Notes under the pieces: generated by a model
What the model saw: the letters and a program-made list of their open reading frames with translations, nothing else
What the model was told of the DNA's origin: nothing
Database searches by the model: none
Part shown: one piece after another, positions 1-14,022 of the stretch
Position numbering within the stretch: the stretch's first letter is position 1
Layout: each line of letters starts with the position of its first letter
Position numbers and translations under genes: made by a program
From: Ficedula albicollis
Lineage: Eukaryota > Chordata > Aves > Passeriformes > Muscicapidae
NCBI RefSeq assembly: GCF_000247815.1
Contig: NC_021676.1
Coordinates: 3,253,544-3,317,543 of the forward strand
Reading direction: 5' to 3'
DNA length: 64,000 nt

Positions 1-729
1 GTAAAGGACAGCGAGTGCTCATCATTTTCACACTAGACTTGTAATTAACTTTTGGAGGTCATCACTAAAACGTGGTTAAATTGCTGTCTCCATTGAGTGC
101 TGTGCCAGGATTTTGGCTGCTGCTGCAACTCGAGGCTCAGTTTCTGTGTGCACTGTGCAGTGGCAAATAGCAAATTAAGGCTGGAATGCTGTTGAGAGCA
201 CTGCTGCAACTTCCTTTGACTTTCAAAAGAGCAGCATCAGAACTCCACCACACTTTGTGTGTGACTGGGAGCTGCAGTGTCAGTGCTAAAGGATAAACTG
301 TTAGACAAAATTCATCAGTTCCACTCGATTGTGTGCGTCAGGAATCTAAAAAAAGGCTCCCAAACACAACGTGTAATTTAGCTATAAATGACAGTCTCTA
401 TGCCCCAATACAGCTCAGGATCTGGCTGGAATGATTTCTTAATGTGACTTTGTGCTCTATTCTGAAAGATCCCCTGGATCTTGAATTTGCAAATATTCTA
501 AGTTTTGCTGCCAGTGTCAGTACTGAGCAGTGCTGCAGATTGCATTTGGAATTATTTCAATTCCACATCTTAACACAATCCAACACAGTGGCTCCCATAT
601 TGGATCAAATTGGAAATAAAAGTGGAATGTTTCCTAGCACAAAGGGCTTCAGCTCCCTCACTCTGGCCTCTGCTATTCCAGTTACCCCTTTCTCCATGAG
701 AGGGAAAGTAGTAGGAGAGAATATTAAAA
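1..729. other. Unannotated AT-rich sequence
   Basis: I see no gene, repeat family or RNA here. An open frame of about 114 codons at 444-788 ends in the CR1 remnant and tandem duplication that follow, and has no recognisable domain. I treat it as chance. Confidence 0.6.
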
Positions 730-775
730 TCACAGAAGAGTTTGGGTTAGAAGGGACCTTACAAATCATCTTGAT
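730..775 (-). mobile_element. CR1 LINE 3'-end remnant
   Basis: The stretch reads like the reverse complement of a CR1 3' terminus: a cacagaa octamer remnant, then a segment close to the CR1 phrase gtttgggttggaagggacc, then acctta..aatcatc. Only about 45 bp survive. CR1 elements are usually 5'-truncated, so tiny 3' ends are normal. It abuts the 103-bp tandem duplication. Short length is the main doubt. Confidence 0.5.
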
Positions 776-776
776 T

Positions 777-982
777 AGGCTGAAATAAAACATCACAAAG
801 TGCATTCACAACATGCTCAATCTCATGTAAATGTGGAAATTGAAACAAAGTGAGTAGAGTTTACAAAGGGCAGGAAGGAAGGCTGAAATAAAACATCACA
901 AAGTGCATTCATAACATGCTCAATCTCATGTAAATGTGTAAATTGAAACAAAGTGAGCAGAGTTTACAAAGGGCAGGAAGGG
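777..982. repeat. Two-copy tandem duplication, 103-bp unit
   Basis: Copy 1 is at 777-879 and copy 2 at 880-982. They differ at only three or four positions by eye (for example c/t, g/t and t/c changes). The unit starts aggctgaaataaaacatcac and ends in gggcaggaagg. It has no coding or transposon character. Confidence 0.95.
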
Positions 983-3040
983 AGTCACTGACAAAAAACA
1001 GAAGGAAAGAAACTAAGAGAATAAAACAAAGCCTATTTTGTGTATTTTGCTTTTCCAGATGCATTATAATTGTCTGCTCCCACATGATATGAATTATTCA
1101 CTTCTATTATTATGCCAGGCCTGTGGGAACACACTCATTTTCCATTGGTGCAAAGGTTGTTACCAACCTACACGTTCTGCCTGACTTACCCAGAATCTGC
1201 AGCTGAGTTGGATTCACAGTTCCTCTGTCAGAGCTCCTAATAAACCTATAGACCATCACTCATTAAAACAATTCCTGGTTTTGGTGGGCTGCTTCACAGT
1301 GAGTCCTGGAAAATCAGACTGCTTGTATTACGTTTCTCTGTATTGTGTACCTTTCCTTTTTTAAAAGGAAAAGCCTCCTGCTGTTCTGGAGGTGAATTAG
1401 ATCTGCACCACATTTGTTAAGTAAAAAGACTCCAGATAGTTGAGTTTTATGTAAAAAGTGTGAAGATAGTTGTAGGATTTCTTTGCAGGCAGCAAAGACC
1501 TTTTTGCTGAACTACTGTTGCAAACATTCACCTATGTAGTAATGAGAATGCATTTGCACACTCAAATTTAGCAAACCATCACACTGAGCAAACAATTAAA
1601 ACCAAAAACACAACGAGAAGCACATGGTAAAAAAAAAACTTTAAAAGACTCCTGTAATTTCTTCAGGCTGCAGCATGCAATTTGTTTAAAAGCATTTAAA
1701 ATGGTGGTACTACTTTTTTTGGGTTAGGTTGAGAATGGTCTGTGTGTGATGCATGTGAGACTTATTTTGAATAACTGGTGCTTTGTTACAGCCAGAAATA
1801 GAATTAAAAATTATAAAAATTTTTAAATAGGTGATAAAAGCAATTTAAATTCCCTGGGAAACCTCTACCTCTTTTGTAAATGTAAATAATTTCAGTTTGT
1901 CTTTGAACTCTGTGAGCTAAAATGTTTAAAAAGTTATAAATATTTTGTGGAAATGGTAATGTCAGGGATGTTTAATGTTGGGATTTCACTTCTTTCTATC
2001 CTAAGAAAAAGTGACTAATATTGCAGCTTGGAATGTGACAGTGAAGGGCTGGGGAAGGGCGGACTTGGTGAGAAAATGAGTATTTTCAGATTTTGGGATG
2101 GTGAGCAGCAGTTGAGGTTATTTTGCCCCCTAATCCCGTGCTGCTGGGCAGGACTCTGAGCTGGGAGTGAGCATTTGTACTTTATGCTCTGCACACATGC
2201 CCTGTGGTAATAGCCTGGCCCAAAAACTTCTCTAGACACCCCAAAAAAGTGCCAGGTCAGCCTGGGGGTCACCAGCTCACAGCAGGATCCAGAGCCAGGT
2301 ACTCTCTGGAAGCAGAGTCAGATATTTTCCAATTAAACACGTGTATAATAACTCAGGGTTTAGAGGAGGGGAATTAGTGAGTCCTTAGTGTGCACGTAGA
2401 CATCCTTTTAGTCAAGACACCTTCTGTGAATTAGCATAAGAATTATGCAGATAAGCTCTTTATCTCGCTTCTCTGTAGTTCTTTGAAGTCCTTAGAAGTT
2501 TAGGAATTTTGCTAAAGGAAACTGAATAAGCAAGCAGCATTTTGTTTGTACAAGAGATTAACTTTGCTTAAATACAGGTATGGCTTCACATTGCTATCTA
2601 CTGACAATCATTTCTCTGTATGGCCATGTAAAATTAATTTTATATCTGAGATGAGTTTTACAATTAACAGTGTGTTTTTGTGAGTTGAATTCAAATTAAT
2701 TTCTTAAGGAATAAGGGTATTCTCATGATGAATTTGGAATAGTGTTACTCTTCGTAGGACTCCCAGAGAAAAAAAAATAAAAGGCAGATTGCAGCAACCT
2801 TTAGATGTACTTAGGTACAATTAGATTTGGAGACAGAGAGGGAAGTCAGAGATACCAGCCAAGAAAGGAGAGGGGAAACCCAAATTCCACAAGCAAAAGA
2901 ATTCCAAAAGACCTCAGTCCCAACAGGAGGATGTTGCCACTGTTCCAATGTCTCTGAAGGTCTTTTTCCCTGTGCCTGAAGAGTTTAGCAGAACCATGAT
3001 GGGCAGTTGGGTGGGAATGGGAAGAATGGAAGAAGAATGG
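983..3040. other. Unannotated AT-rich sequence
   Basis: Single-copy-looking, AT-rich DNA with short A and T runs. I see no gene, LTR or CR1 piece. Open frames on either strand are short and lack domain character. Confidence 0.5.
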
Positions 3041-3595
3041 TGTCCTGGTTTGGGCTGGGTGGAGTCACTCTCATCCCAGCAGCTGGCACAAGGCTGGGCT
3101 TGGGTTCAGTGTGAGAATGATCTTGAAAACACTCCGGTGTTTTGTTGTTGCTGAGTTGTGTTCATCCCAAATCAAGAACTTCCCTGTTCTGCCAAAGCAG
3201 GATGTGAGGGAGCAGAGCTGGGACAGGTGACCCACCTGGAAAGGGATTTTCCACACCATAGAACCAGTGCCCAGAGCATGAACTGGGCAGTTCCCTGGAG
3301 TGGGACACTCAGGGCTTGGGGACAGGGTCTGACATTCGTCAGGGTGTGCTGAGCAATTCTTTGTTTTCCTCCTTCTTTTTATTATCCTTATTAATATTTG
3401 CTATCGTTATAATATTCTACCGTGCTTTATTATATCACATCATAATATTCTACTTTGTTTCCATTATTAAACTGTTCTTATCTCAACCCACAAGTTTTAC
3501 CTCTGACTGCCCTCCCCATCCCCCTGGGGTGGAGTGAGGAGGGTGAATGAGGAGTTTTGTGGTGCTCAGGTGCCACCTGGGCTTAAACCACAACA
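3041..3595 (+). mobile_element. Avian endogenous-retrovirus solo LTR
   Basis: The element opens with tgtcctggtttgggctggg and closes with ttaaaccacaaca, giving TG...CA ends. Both ends and the inner phrases (ggttcagtgtgagaat; attaaactgttcttatctca) match the well-known avian LTR group that begins TGTCCTGGTTT. Length, 555 bp, is normal for that group. An ATTAAA poly(A) signal is at 3466-3471, followed by a U5-like tail. The usual TATA region near 3270-3290 looks decayed. No retroviral internal sequence lies on either side, so it is a solo LTR. Flanks aatgg and aatct agree at three of five positions, so a target duplication is only suggested. Confidence 0.85.
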
Positions 3596-5791
3596 AATCT
3601 TATTCTGAGCTTGGCTTTGCCTGTCCTGCAGCCAAAGGATTCAGCCCAACAGCTAACAGGTAACTGCCTTAAAAAGTTAAAAGCAAACTTAACATGATTC
3701 TGTTCTAGGAACACATATTTTCCACTGAACTAAATTTATCAAAACAGATTATCAAAGTTTTATAATTAAGTTCCTAGCAAATAGGAATTAGCATATATTA
3801 TATGAGTGCTGTGTGTTAATCAAAGGATATTTAGTGAGGCACCCACCTATGCATGCCCAGGAATTACAAAGTTAATGAGAGACAGCAGCACATGTAACTG
3901 TAACTAATTAAGCAAGACACAAAAAATTCCGTAGATGTTTGACTGAATATGTTAGAATTTACTCATTATCATATTTACATGGTGAGTTTATTCCAGTATT
4001 TAAGTTTGGCAAAGTAAGATATTTAAAGTTAACTTTCTGTCTGCTGTACAGGTACACCCTCAATGTATTGCCTTGGTTTGTAACTCCTGTATTTTAAATT
4101 CAAAAATGGTTAAATATCTAAAGGGTTTTGACCCTGAGAAGGTTGAATTCACCCAAGAGGTTGTTTTTATTATTGTGGAAGGAAACTTAGAGGCAGTAAG
4201 TGCTTAAAACCCAGGCATCAAGAGGCTGCCAGAAGGTAGGTGGACTAAAACAAGAGCTCAAGGAGGTACCACAGGTACTAAAGTGTGCTAGAAATTAATA
4301 GGCTACACTTAGAAATATATTAAACAAAAATTCAGTCATTTCATGTAGGTTCTGTGATTCTACATTGAGCTTTTTCTACTTGTTTATACAAAGATGTGTA
4401 CTAAAAATTAATTTAAAGGTAGCAGTAATGGTTCCTTTTTGTAGAGGAATGAACAATGACAGTATAAACACCCAGATGGTTTTCTACACCATTCTCCAAG
4501 AGAAGAAAAGTGGTTGTTTTAAAGGTGTGTCAAATAAAAATGTCTAATATATCTCTACAATAACAGTCTAGGTGGCAACGTGTTGTGTGGACACTTAGGT
4601 ATGAATATGAGGAGTCACCGAAATTTGTGCCTCTCACAAATAATGTTTTCTCTCTTTAGACTGAGTTGTATTCTACCCTCCAACACAAAATCAGAAATAA
4701 TGTGTAACTCTAGATTATGCAGGGCTTTTTTTTGGTATGATGCTTTGTGTAGACATTAAGAGAATCATGTGAAATTATTGGCAAGATGTTTATTTGTTTT
4801 AAGATAAGGAAAGGCTGCTATAGCTCCATTTTAGAAAATGCATTTGGGAAAGAAAAGGTAAAATATATAGAAATTATGATTCTAAAACACAAATAGAGCA
4901 GCTTAGATGAGAAACTAGCACTGTTTGTGTCCTTAATTTATTTCCATGATTTTCTATATCAGAATGTGAGATGCTCTGGCTGGTTTTAATTAAACCTGTA
5001 AACCGAAAACTGTTTGCTTCTTTTTACAAAAAATGTTGTCGGTTGCAGAGCATATGTTGTTTATCTAGACTGCAAGCTCTCACTGTTCTGATGTATTTGA
5101 GTTTCCTTTGTCTCCACTCGGAGCTTCTGAGGGGCTTGTTGTTGCTTTTTTCCCATTACAATGTCTTTGAGAAGTGGAACCTGTTGGTTAAAATGCATCT
5201 TCAGTGTTAATCAGCAGAACTCTGGTGAGTGGCAGACTGATGTGCTGTCACTGAGAAGGATTGAATATCACAATTGCCTCATCCACAGAAAAAAAAAAAC
5301 CTGATTTTTGGTGCTGTCAAAGATTTGGAGGAGTTGAGGCAATTGGCTTTCAGCTTTGCTTCCTATGGAAACAAAGGTCATGAGATTTCTGCTGGCTCCT
5401 CCTTGATAACATTTCTAATCTGTTGGGCAGTTTTAAACTATTTTGACTCAAAGTCAGTGTGCTTCCACTGATTTGCTCAATATACATTTGAATTGATATC
5501 AAAGTAGGGCTGGTGAAAAAAGCTGTATGTCTGAGCTCAGCCTTAGTACAGAACACTACAAAATCCACTTGGCACAGCCATTAGGGTTTGTTTTGGGATC
5601 AGAATTTAAAGAGTGTTTACTGTTTTTTTGTGTTAAATAATGGTATTTCTCTGTGGAATTAAAAATGAAACAACAAAAAGGTTTTTAACTTACATTAGTA
5701 GAGTAGAAATTATGTTTTATTTGGTGTGGTGATGAATAATTTGGTGTGGTGTGGTGAATAACTTTGGTAGGAATGTTGATAATGTATAGAT
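3596..5791. other. Unannotated AT-rich sequence
   Basis: No gene or recognised repeat. Open frames such as 4971-5210 are short and lack domain character. A simple ggtgtggtg-type motif is partly repeated at 5719-5760. Confidence 0.5.
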
Positions 5792-5849
5792 ACATCAAAC
5801 ATGGGATTTTTTTTAATGCCACATCAAACAAGGGATTTTTTTTAATGCC
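5792..5849. repeat. Two-copy tandem duplication, 29-bp unit
   Basis: Acatcaaacatggga, a T8 run and aatgcc (5792-5820) are repeated at 5821-5849 with a single t/a change. Confidence 0.95.
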
Positions 5850-6036
5850 ACAAGCCTTTCAATTTTTAATTTCATCCATTTCCTTTTTGTTTGCATCTTT
5901 GTGATCAGATGGTTTAATGATTTCGCACATGGTGGATCTGGTGGGGATCTGTTTGGGCCAGCTGGTAGATGTGGGTCTGTATCAAAAACACAATCAGGGA
6001 ATACATTCATACCATTGTTGAACAGTGGAAGGGACT

Positions 6037-6234
6037 TGCCTATCCACTTTGCAAATGCAGGATTTTACCTTCACTTTCAAAGAATTAATGCATATTTTTC
6101 CTTATTTTCGGATCATGCACAGATTGTAGAAAAAGTGCCTATCCACTTTGCAAATGCAGGATTTTACCTTCACTTTCAAAGAATTAATGCATATTTTTCC
6201 TTATTTTCTGATCATGCACAGATTGTAGAAAAAA
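6037..6234. repeat. Two-copy tandem duplication, 99-bp unit
   Basis: Copy 1 (6037-6135) and copy 2 (6136-6234) are nearly identical, with a g/t change near the end. The unit begins tgcctatccactttgcaaat. Because 99 is a multiple of three, one frame stays open through both copies and yields a 122-codon open frame at 5901-6269 with an internal 33-residue repeat. I regard that frame as a by-product of the duplication. Confidence 0.95.
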
Positions 6235-6888
6235 AAATAAGTGAGGACTACTCAGGAAAGAAATTCTGAGAAATCAAGGAAAAGAAGTTGACATTTCAAA
6301 GATGTTCCTCCTCCATTATATTGCACAAAGATGTTACAAAAAAATCAGTGGAAGAGAGAAGTAGGGAAGGTGGTTGGAAGTGATTAGGCTGGTAATTCTG
6401 GTAATTAAAGTGTTTTATTGGGGGATGTCATTTGCAATCCCTGCTCTGCTGTCCCTCTCTCCTCTGGGTGGTGCCCTGACAGTGCATTACAAAGGCAAGT
6501 CCACAGCTGGAGTTTGAATTTTTAATAAACTGGGGAGAGCAGCTCTGAGGTACAAGAGCTTGAGCTCCATGGTTCAGATCCTAAAGATCTTGCTCTTGTT
6601 GTAAGATTACAATATTTTATGCAGCAAGGCCCTGCTGGTCAGGTCTTCCATGCTGAGGGTCATCACAGGGCAAGGGCAGAGCAGGGGCTTGGACCTGAGC
6701 CTGTCCCAGCTTGAGAAAATCCACTGCCATTGCTGCCACCACTATTTCACAGTGTTGGCATCAATGATGTGTTAATATTCGATTTTTAAATCTGATTCTT
6801 AATTAATTTGTTTTATGAAGAGGAGTGTCAGGGATGGCAGAGAAAAGTAAGAATTAACAGAGAAGTTTTAAGTTATACTTCACTGGCT
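6235..6888. other. Unannotated sequence
   Basis: A mix of AT-rich and moderately GC-rich single-copy DNA (GC-richer at about 6420-6760). I see no gene or repeat. Confidence 0.5.
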
Positions 6889-7154
6889 AGCACTGTTTGA
6901 TGTAGGCTTTTTTTTTTTTCTTTTTTTTTTTCTTTTTTTTTTTCTAGAGATCAGGGCTGTGTCATTTAAAAAATATCTAATTTCAGTCTAAAATAACTAT
7001 AAAATTCATTCAGACACTGAATGGTGAAGCACTGTTTGATGTAGGCTTTTTTTTTTTCTTTTTTTTTTTTCTAGAGATCAGGGCTGTGTCATTTAAAAAA
7101 TATCTAATTTCAGTCTAAAATAACTATAAAATTCATTCAGACACTGAATGGTGA
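6889..7154. repeat. Two-copy tandem duplication, 139/127-bp units
   Basis: The unit starts agcactgtttgatgtaggct, runs through interrupted T-runs (T9-T14 separated by single C), then ctagagatcagggctgtgtc, and ends in gacactgaatggtga. Copy 1 is 6889-7027 and copy 2 is 7028-7154. The length difference lies entirely in the T-run, where copy 1 has one extra T-block. The rest is practically identical. Confidence 0.95.
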
Positions 7155-9225
7155 GTGATCAGCATGAGTGGTCCCCAAAGAAGTGCATGAAATTTCTCAT
7201 TCAGTAGGAAGTTGGGTTCAGGGAATGAAGAGTTAAATGCAAACAGAACTGAAGGCTGGACTCATCACCAAGTGTATTTTTTTCCTGGATTTTTTTCTGT
7301 ACTTAAATTACAAGTGAAACCTTCCAAATGCTTTTATTTCCATGGCTGTTTCATGTGTAGATCTTTCATCTCTGTGGACAATAAATTGTTCCACAGGACA
7401 AGTCTGAACACACAACTGATTCCTGTGACTTGCTGCTGCATTCTTTAAATACTTTTGCATTTTAGTGTGCACAGAAATATCACTAAACCGTTAAGAATAT
7501 CAAGTGTGGTTGAAAAATAGTATAGGAGGGGTTTTATATGTGCCAGCATGATGCTGGTGGCTGAAAAATGGATGTGAAAGATTGGCAGAGAATTGTGCTC
7601 TTGAATTGTGGAGAAGCAGGTCATAGTGATGTTAACAAATGAGTTCATTATGATCATATTTAATTAAAGTCCAGCTACTGTGTGCTAGTCCTCACACTTA
7701 ATTTTTTTTTTCCTTTTTGGAGCCCCCTTGTATTTATTTGAAAAAGAAGGTGAAACATTTGAGATTTGTGGCCAGCACTGGGCAGTAGACACCAGGCACC
7801 GGTTGCTAAAGCCACCAGAATAACCACTGTGGCACTCCTGAAATTCAAGAATTGAGATTCTCCTCTGCTTCCTACAGATGCACAAAGGTTATTCCTTCCA
7901 CATTTAATTTGAAACCCATTCTGTATTTTTCCTCAGAGCCTCTGAGTTCTCTGGCAGCACGCAGCAAGCTACAAGTGACTTTCTTTAAAATACCTTTGTT
8001 CTGAACTTCGAGATGAAGCTCAGATCAGACTTTTTTCCCTGTATACTTTTTTCTGGTGCTTTTGGAGGGATGAAGCAAAGGCCTTTCAAAGCAGATTGGC
8101 TTCATTCCAGCACCAGACAATGCATTTGATTATGAGGCCCTATGATCAAGGCAGCTTCTTGAAACCAGCCTCAACTTCCAATAAAGCACGGCTGAGATGT
8201 GCAGATTGGTTTGATCTGCATCTTTATGTGCATCCCATCTTATGTAGGGCTTTTCCCTCCATTAGAGGACTTCTTCCAAAGTTTGCTTTTCCCAGTTCAC
8301 AATGGAATTAACACCCCATTTTGTACTTCCTATTAATCTCCTGTTTCTTGACTATTTTTTGCTGTTTCACAGGAATTAACAAATTTCTCAGCTTTATAGA
8401 GAGACAGCAGGAATGGCCAGCGATCATCAGTTCCTAACATCTAAATTGTTAAAGATGCTAGACCAGCGAATACAAAGCCATTTTTTCCCCCAGTTTTTAC
8501 ATCTCTAACATTTCTTGCCAGTTCTCTCTCAGTTTTTTTCCTCATGACTTGAGTGGGAGGTGATGTGATACTTCAAACACCTGATTTGTGGAAGCACTCG
8601 ATTAAGAATCTCAGCCCTTACATTTTTTACATAAAAGAGGCCATGAGAAAATAAATGTACTTATCTTGCTACTGCAGTTTGCCATTGCCATTGTGCTGCC
8701 ACAGATGTATATAGTATATCATATTTTTATTTTTGAATATCACTTCTTGCATATTTCCATTCTATTTTCGTGAATTGAAGGCAAGGTGATGAAATAGAAA
8801 ATACATCTGAATGAGAAAATGGTCAGAGAGACTGAGAGGTAAATCTGTGACACAAATTGTTATTTCCTCAAGCTGTTAGATAAGACAGAACCAAGAAAGC
8901 AGGCAATAAAAGCAAACCAAAATGGAAAAACAGGAGGTTATTGACATATGATCTAAATTAAAACACCTTGTGTTGCTGAAAACAGTCTTTCATTTTTTAA
9001 ACATTCCGTTTCTGCTGCTTTCAGAAATTAATAAGTTGTCTACTGTCTCCAGAAAAATTTAACACTTCAGTGCCTGTCCATTATTATATATGCTGTCTTT
9101 TTTAAATGGAGAAACATAGGATCATTTCAATAACATAGGATAATACTTTCAATATTTGTGTTGCTTAATTCTGTTCTTTATGAGTCAGAATACTGCTTAT
9201 TATGCCTTTTTTTCAACCTGGATTT
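7155..9225. other. Unannotated AT-rich sequence
   Basis: No gene or classified repeat seen. Open frames (7212-7448, 8096-8311) are short and unremarkable. Confidence 0.5.
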
Positions 9226-10197
<972 letters not shown>

Positions 10198-10412
10198 AAG
10201 CTCTCAGAGGGTCACTGCAGGCTGGGCATCTCCTCTCCCTGCTCAGAGCAGGTCCCTGGAATTTGTCCAGCTGGATTTTGGATGTCTTTAAAGAACCTCC
10301 ACGGCCTCTTTGGGCAACTTGTTCCACTGCCTGACCATTCTGGCCTTAAAGAAGTTGCTTTTTTCATACATTTAAATATATTTTTTTGTATTTCCCCTTC
10401 TTGTATTGGAGG
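10198..10412 (-). mobile_element. CR1 LINE fragment (3' part)
   Basis: Read on the minus strand this is the CR1 3' region. The plus-strand phrases gtccagctggattttggatg, cctctttgggcaacttgttc and aagaagtt follow the usual CR1 order (GTCCAGCTG..TTTTGAACATC, CTCTGGGCAACCTGTTCCA, AAGAAGTT). No open reverse-transcriptase frame remains. A second CR1 piece in the opposite orientation follows within about 60 bp. Confidence 0.75.
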
Positions 10413-10474
10413 AGCTCTTGTATGAGAGATGCTCTAAGCACCTGACCCCGCTGGCTGCAGCTGGCAGAGCATTC

Positions 10475-10655
10475 CCAGCAGGTCAGGGAGGGTCCCCTGC
10501 CCCTCTGCTCAGCCCTTTGAGGCACATCTGGGGTGCTGTGACCAGTTCTGGGCTCCCCAGGATGAGAGGACGTGGAGAGGATCCAGAGAAGGTTGATAAA
10601 GAGGATGAAGGGGCTGGAGCATCTCCCTTGTGAGAAAAGGCTGAGGGAGCTGGAA
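10475..10655 (+). mobile_element. CR1 LINE fragment
   Basis: Sense-strand CR1 phrases occur in order: cccctctgctcagcccttt, gaggcacatctggggtgctg, ccagttctgggctccccagg, gatccagagaaggttgataa, ggggctggagcatctccctt and gaaaaggctgagggagctgg. This stretch belongs upstream of the CR1 3' end. It is truncated at both ends and has no coding potential. It faces the minus-strand CR1 piece to its left. Confidence 0.8.
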
Positions 10656-13600
10656 ATGACTAGCTGGATTTGATTCAGTTGTCTCCCAAGTTGTAAACAA
10701 ATGTGGAATTTAAAGGAGGATTAAAATATTTTGATTTATTCGATTCTGCACGTTCAATATCAATAGTTTCATTCCATAGAGAATAATCTAAATACAGTAG
10801 AGAGATCAGGATTAGATCAGGATCAATATTCAGTTCAGGATAACGAAAGCATTCACTTGGATTAACTGCCTGTATCCACTTTTCTATGGTTCCACAGAAG
10901 TAATGAATTTTTACTTTCTTTCAGTGTCTGTAGATGGAGTAAAAAACTCACTCTGGTCATTGGGAGGTAAGAATGAACTTGAAAGATGATGATGACTAAT
11001 TCTATGTTTATGTGTATATAGAAGGAAGGGTATGCATATATATATATATTATGCATGAGGAGTCTCTATCATTATCCATCAAAACTTAAAAATTTCTTAT
11101 GGGCAAATTCAGGACCCCTTTATTGCCTCTCCATATGTGTACAAAGAAGAGGCTCTCAGCTGCACTGAATAATCTCCTGATATTTTTCCTCATAATTGTA
11201 AAATGTTGATCTTAAATGTCGATTTTGAAATGTAGATTACTTATCAGCCAATATCTCTGGATTCCATTTGTACCTTTCAAGCAAGAAAAGTCACCAAGGA
11301 ATTTTGTAGAAGTTGTAGTAGTTCAGAAAGGTAAACGCCAGGCCAGGTTCATCTCTTGTTCTCAAATCTTGCCAGCATTAAAATTGATGAAGAGAAGATT
11401 TATCAGGATGAGAAGTATTCAACCAGAGCATGCAGGAATCCAGAGCTCCAAGCCTGTCCTCATTTGTCTTTGTCTTTAGTCATTCCTCATTTATGGTCAC
11501 TCAGCTTTATGCAGCCATGGTTGGAGTTCTGCTTTGAGAGAGTTCTCACCGTACATTTGCAGAACCTCCTCTGAAATCTCCAAAACTTAACGAGGCTCTG
11601 CAGTCTCAAATTCACACTTAAATTTATGCAGGCCAGACCATGATATTATGTACTGTCTTCATTCCTTCTTTCAGTGAAAACTTCTTTTTCTGAAGCAGGA
11701 AGGCAAAATTTAGTCCTTATTTATTCATTCGTTTATTTCACAGAGAACAAAGTAATTGAAAATAACTTGAACTGCCAACTGCAATCTCGTAAATCTCCAT
11801 TGTACTTTATATGAGGGTTAATCTGCTGATAAGAATCAATGCATCTGATCATCTGATTAATTGTAAACTGTAATTAGGTGCTAATGAAGATAATTTGTAA
11901 GCATAAGGGAATGCATGTAATTCTTAAGTTTGATGTTTAAAGATTGACAGTTTTCTGTTCTACTGATTTTTAGTTTTCTCTTTGTTTTGTTTGGGTAGGT
12001 TTCAATGGTGCATTTCCTGTTTGGAAAGAAATAGAGAGAGTAGAAAGTGAAAATAGTTTAATAAGGAGGTTGAAACACAGTTGTGAACATCTGAAAGTGT
12101 GTTTGAAATTTGTTTTACTCTCTGATGGATAAGGAGGACAGAAAATTATTTGGACCAAAGGTTATGGCAAAAAGAACCAGAAAAGCCAAAAAGAACACCC
12201 AAACCAGCATAATTTATGTATTTTGTTCTTTTGTAACATCTGGTTCAAAATAAGGAGCAGAGATTTGTGAACAGGAAACTATAACTAGTCTTTGGGAAAT
12301 TTGATGTCTGTTAGAAGCAACAATATTCAGCCATACATAAAAAAATAATAATCAAATCAAGCCTGAAGAGAGAAAACACTCAAATCCCATTAAAAATCAA
12401 TGGGCTCTGATTTCACTCACTCAAACAAGGTTTCTTGTTCTTGAAATTGAAGGTAATTGACATTTGTTTTCTTGTTTGGTTTCAATTTAAAATAATGATC
12501 CAGAGTTAATTCTCTGCTGTCTAATATCTGAGTCTTACACATACACAAAACCACAAAAACCTCATTTGCACCAAGATTGCCACTTAACGATTTTGATCAG
12601 AGAGTTGCATTGTGGTTTCATTAACTCCAACAAAAACTTTGGGTTCCCATGCTTATGCCAATTATAATTCGTTTTGATAAAGTCATGAGTTGCTGTACCT
12701 GTTTTAGGGCCATTTCTCATTGGAAAAACAAGATATTGAGTAGTTCTGTTCAGCATAGTTACTGTTCAACAAAGTTAGAGTTAAGTATAGTTCTGTGCTT
12801 TTAATAACTTGAAATTGCTTGAAAATACACATAATTACAGAGGGCTCAACCTTTCTTCAGTATGGGTTAGCATCCTGCTCTGTCAATAAGGCAATAATAA
12901 AGATAATAATAATAATAATAACAACTTGAATAAGTAGCAAAGCCATTTCAATATCATGATAAATGTTTCAGTTAAATTTCTGGCTTATGCATTGACCTTG
13001 GTGAGTGCCTTCATGGCAGCGTTGGGTGATTACATCCAACTTGTCAAACAAAACAACAGCTTATGAGCTCAAAAAATTAAATTACCTCAGCATCATTTTA
13101 CAATAGGAGGGGGGGAAGAAAAGACAATAAATGCAAGTAGCTGTTCAGGTCATGTCTTTATTACTATCATGTCATTAAGCAAACTAAAAAGCATGAACTG
13201 TGCCATATTTAGAGATTAAGTGGGAGCAGAACCTCATTAGCTGTAACAGGAAATCTCAGTCAGGTGGTGGCAGGGCTGGGAGCACTTCACTGAGTCCATC
13301 TGTGGAGTCCATCCTGACTAAAGGTCACACAGACAAAAAAGGCACCTCAAGCACTGCAATATATTGGGCTGGCTCAGTCTTGTGGAGGGATTAAGGAGCT
13401 CCACTTCTCCTCCAAAACGGCCTCAAGCAGTTCCAGCGATGAGAAGAAATTAAATATGGGCAAGGGTAAAAAGAAAAGCCTTGATTTTGGAATATTTGAT
13501 ATTTTAGCCTGATTTATTTTGAGATATAAGTGCTGGCATCACTGCAACTGGACTAAATCTTTGGGCTTAAACTTTGGATAAATTAAGAGTAGTTTCTTGG

Positions 13601-13834
13601 CTTTGCATATCAGGTGTGTTCCTTTTGCTCAGTACCCAACTCCTTCCCTTAGCAGGAGTAGATGATCAGGTTTTTGAACAAGAAACGCCTATGACTAGGA
13701 GAGACTAAATCCATTTCTACAAGTATAAGGTTTGTCAATTGAGCACATGGAGATCAAGCTCTCCAATTTATCTCCAGAAGGAAATCCAGTATGAGCCACC
13801 ATTACCTAGTTATAGTCCAAAAATACTGCAGCCT
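10656..13834. other. Unannotated AT-rich sequence with microsatellites
   Basis: Contains an (AT)7 tract at 11036-11049 and an imperfect (AAT)n tract at 12893-12921. Otherwise I see no repeat family, gene or RNA. Open frames are below 90 codons and unconvincing. Confidence 0.5.
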
Positions 13835-14022
13835 ACCTTACAGCTGAAACTTTCATATATCCAAGTAGCTGATGAGTTTAATAATTGGTAAAGATGCCCC
13901 AAACCTCTACAATGTAAACTTTTTAATTACCTTACAGCTGAAACTTTCATATATCCAAGCAGCTGATGAGTTTTATAATTGGTAAAGATGCCCCAAACCT
14001 CTAAAATGTAAGCTTTTTAAAA
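13835..14022. repeat. Two-copy tandem duplication, 94-bp unit
   Basis: Copy 1 (13835-13928) and copy 2 (13929-14022) both start accttacagctgaaactttc. They differ at a handful of positions (t/c, a/t, c/a, a/g, then the tail), making this one of the more diverged pairs in the window. Confidence 0.93.

Noticed and set aside
5901..6269. 122-codon open frame with an internal protein repeat
   Set aside because: The repeat is a 99-bp DNA duplication, a multiple of three, so the frame stays open by chance; there is no domain, start context or splice support.
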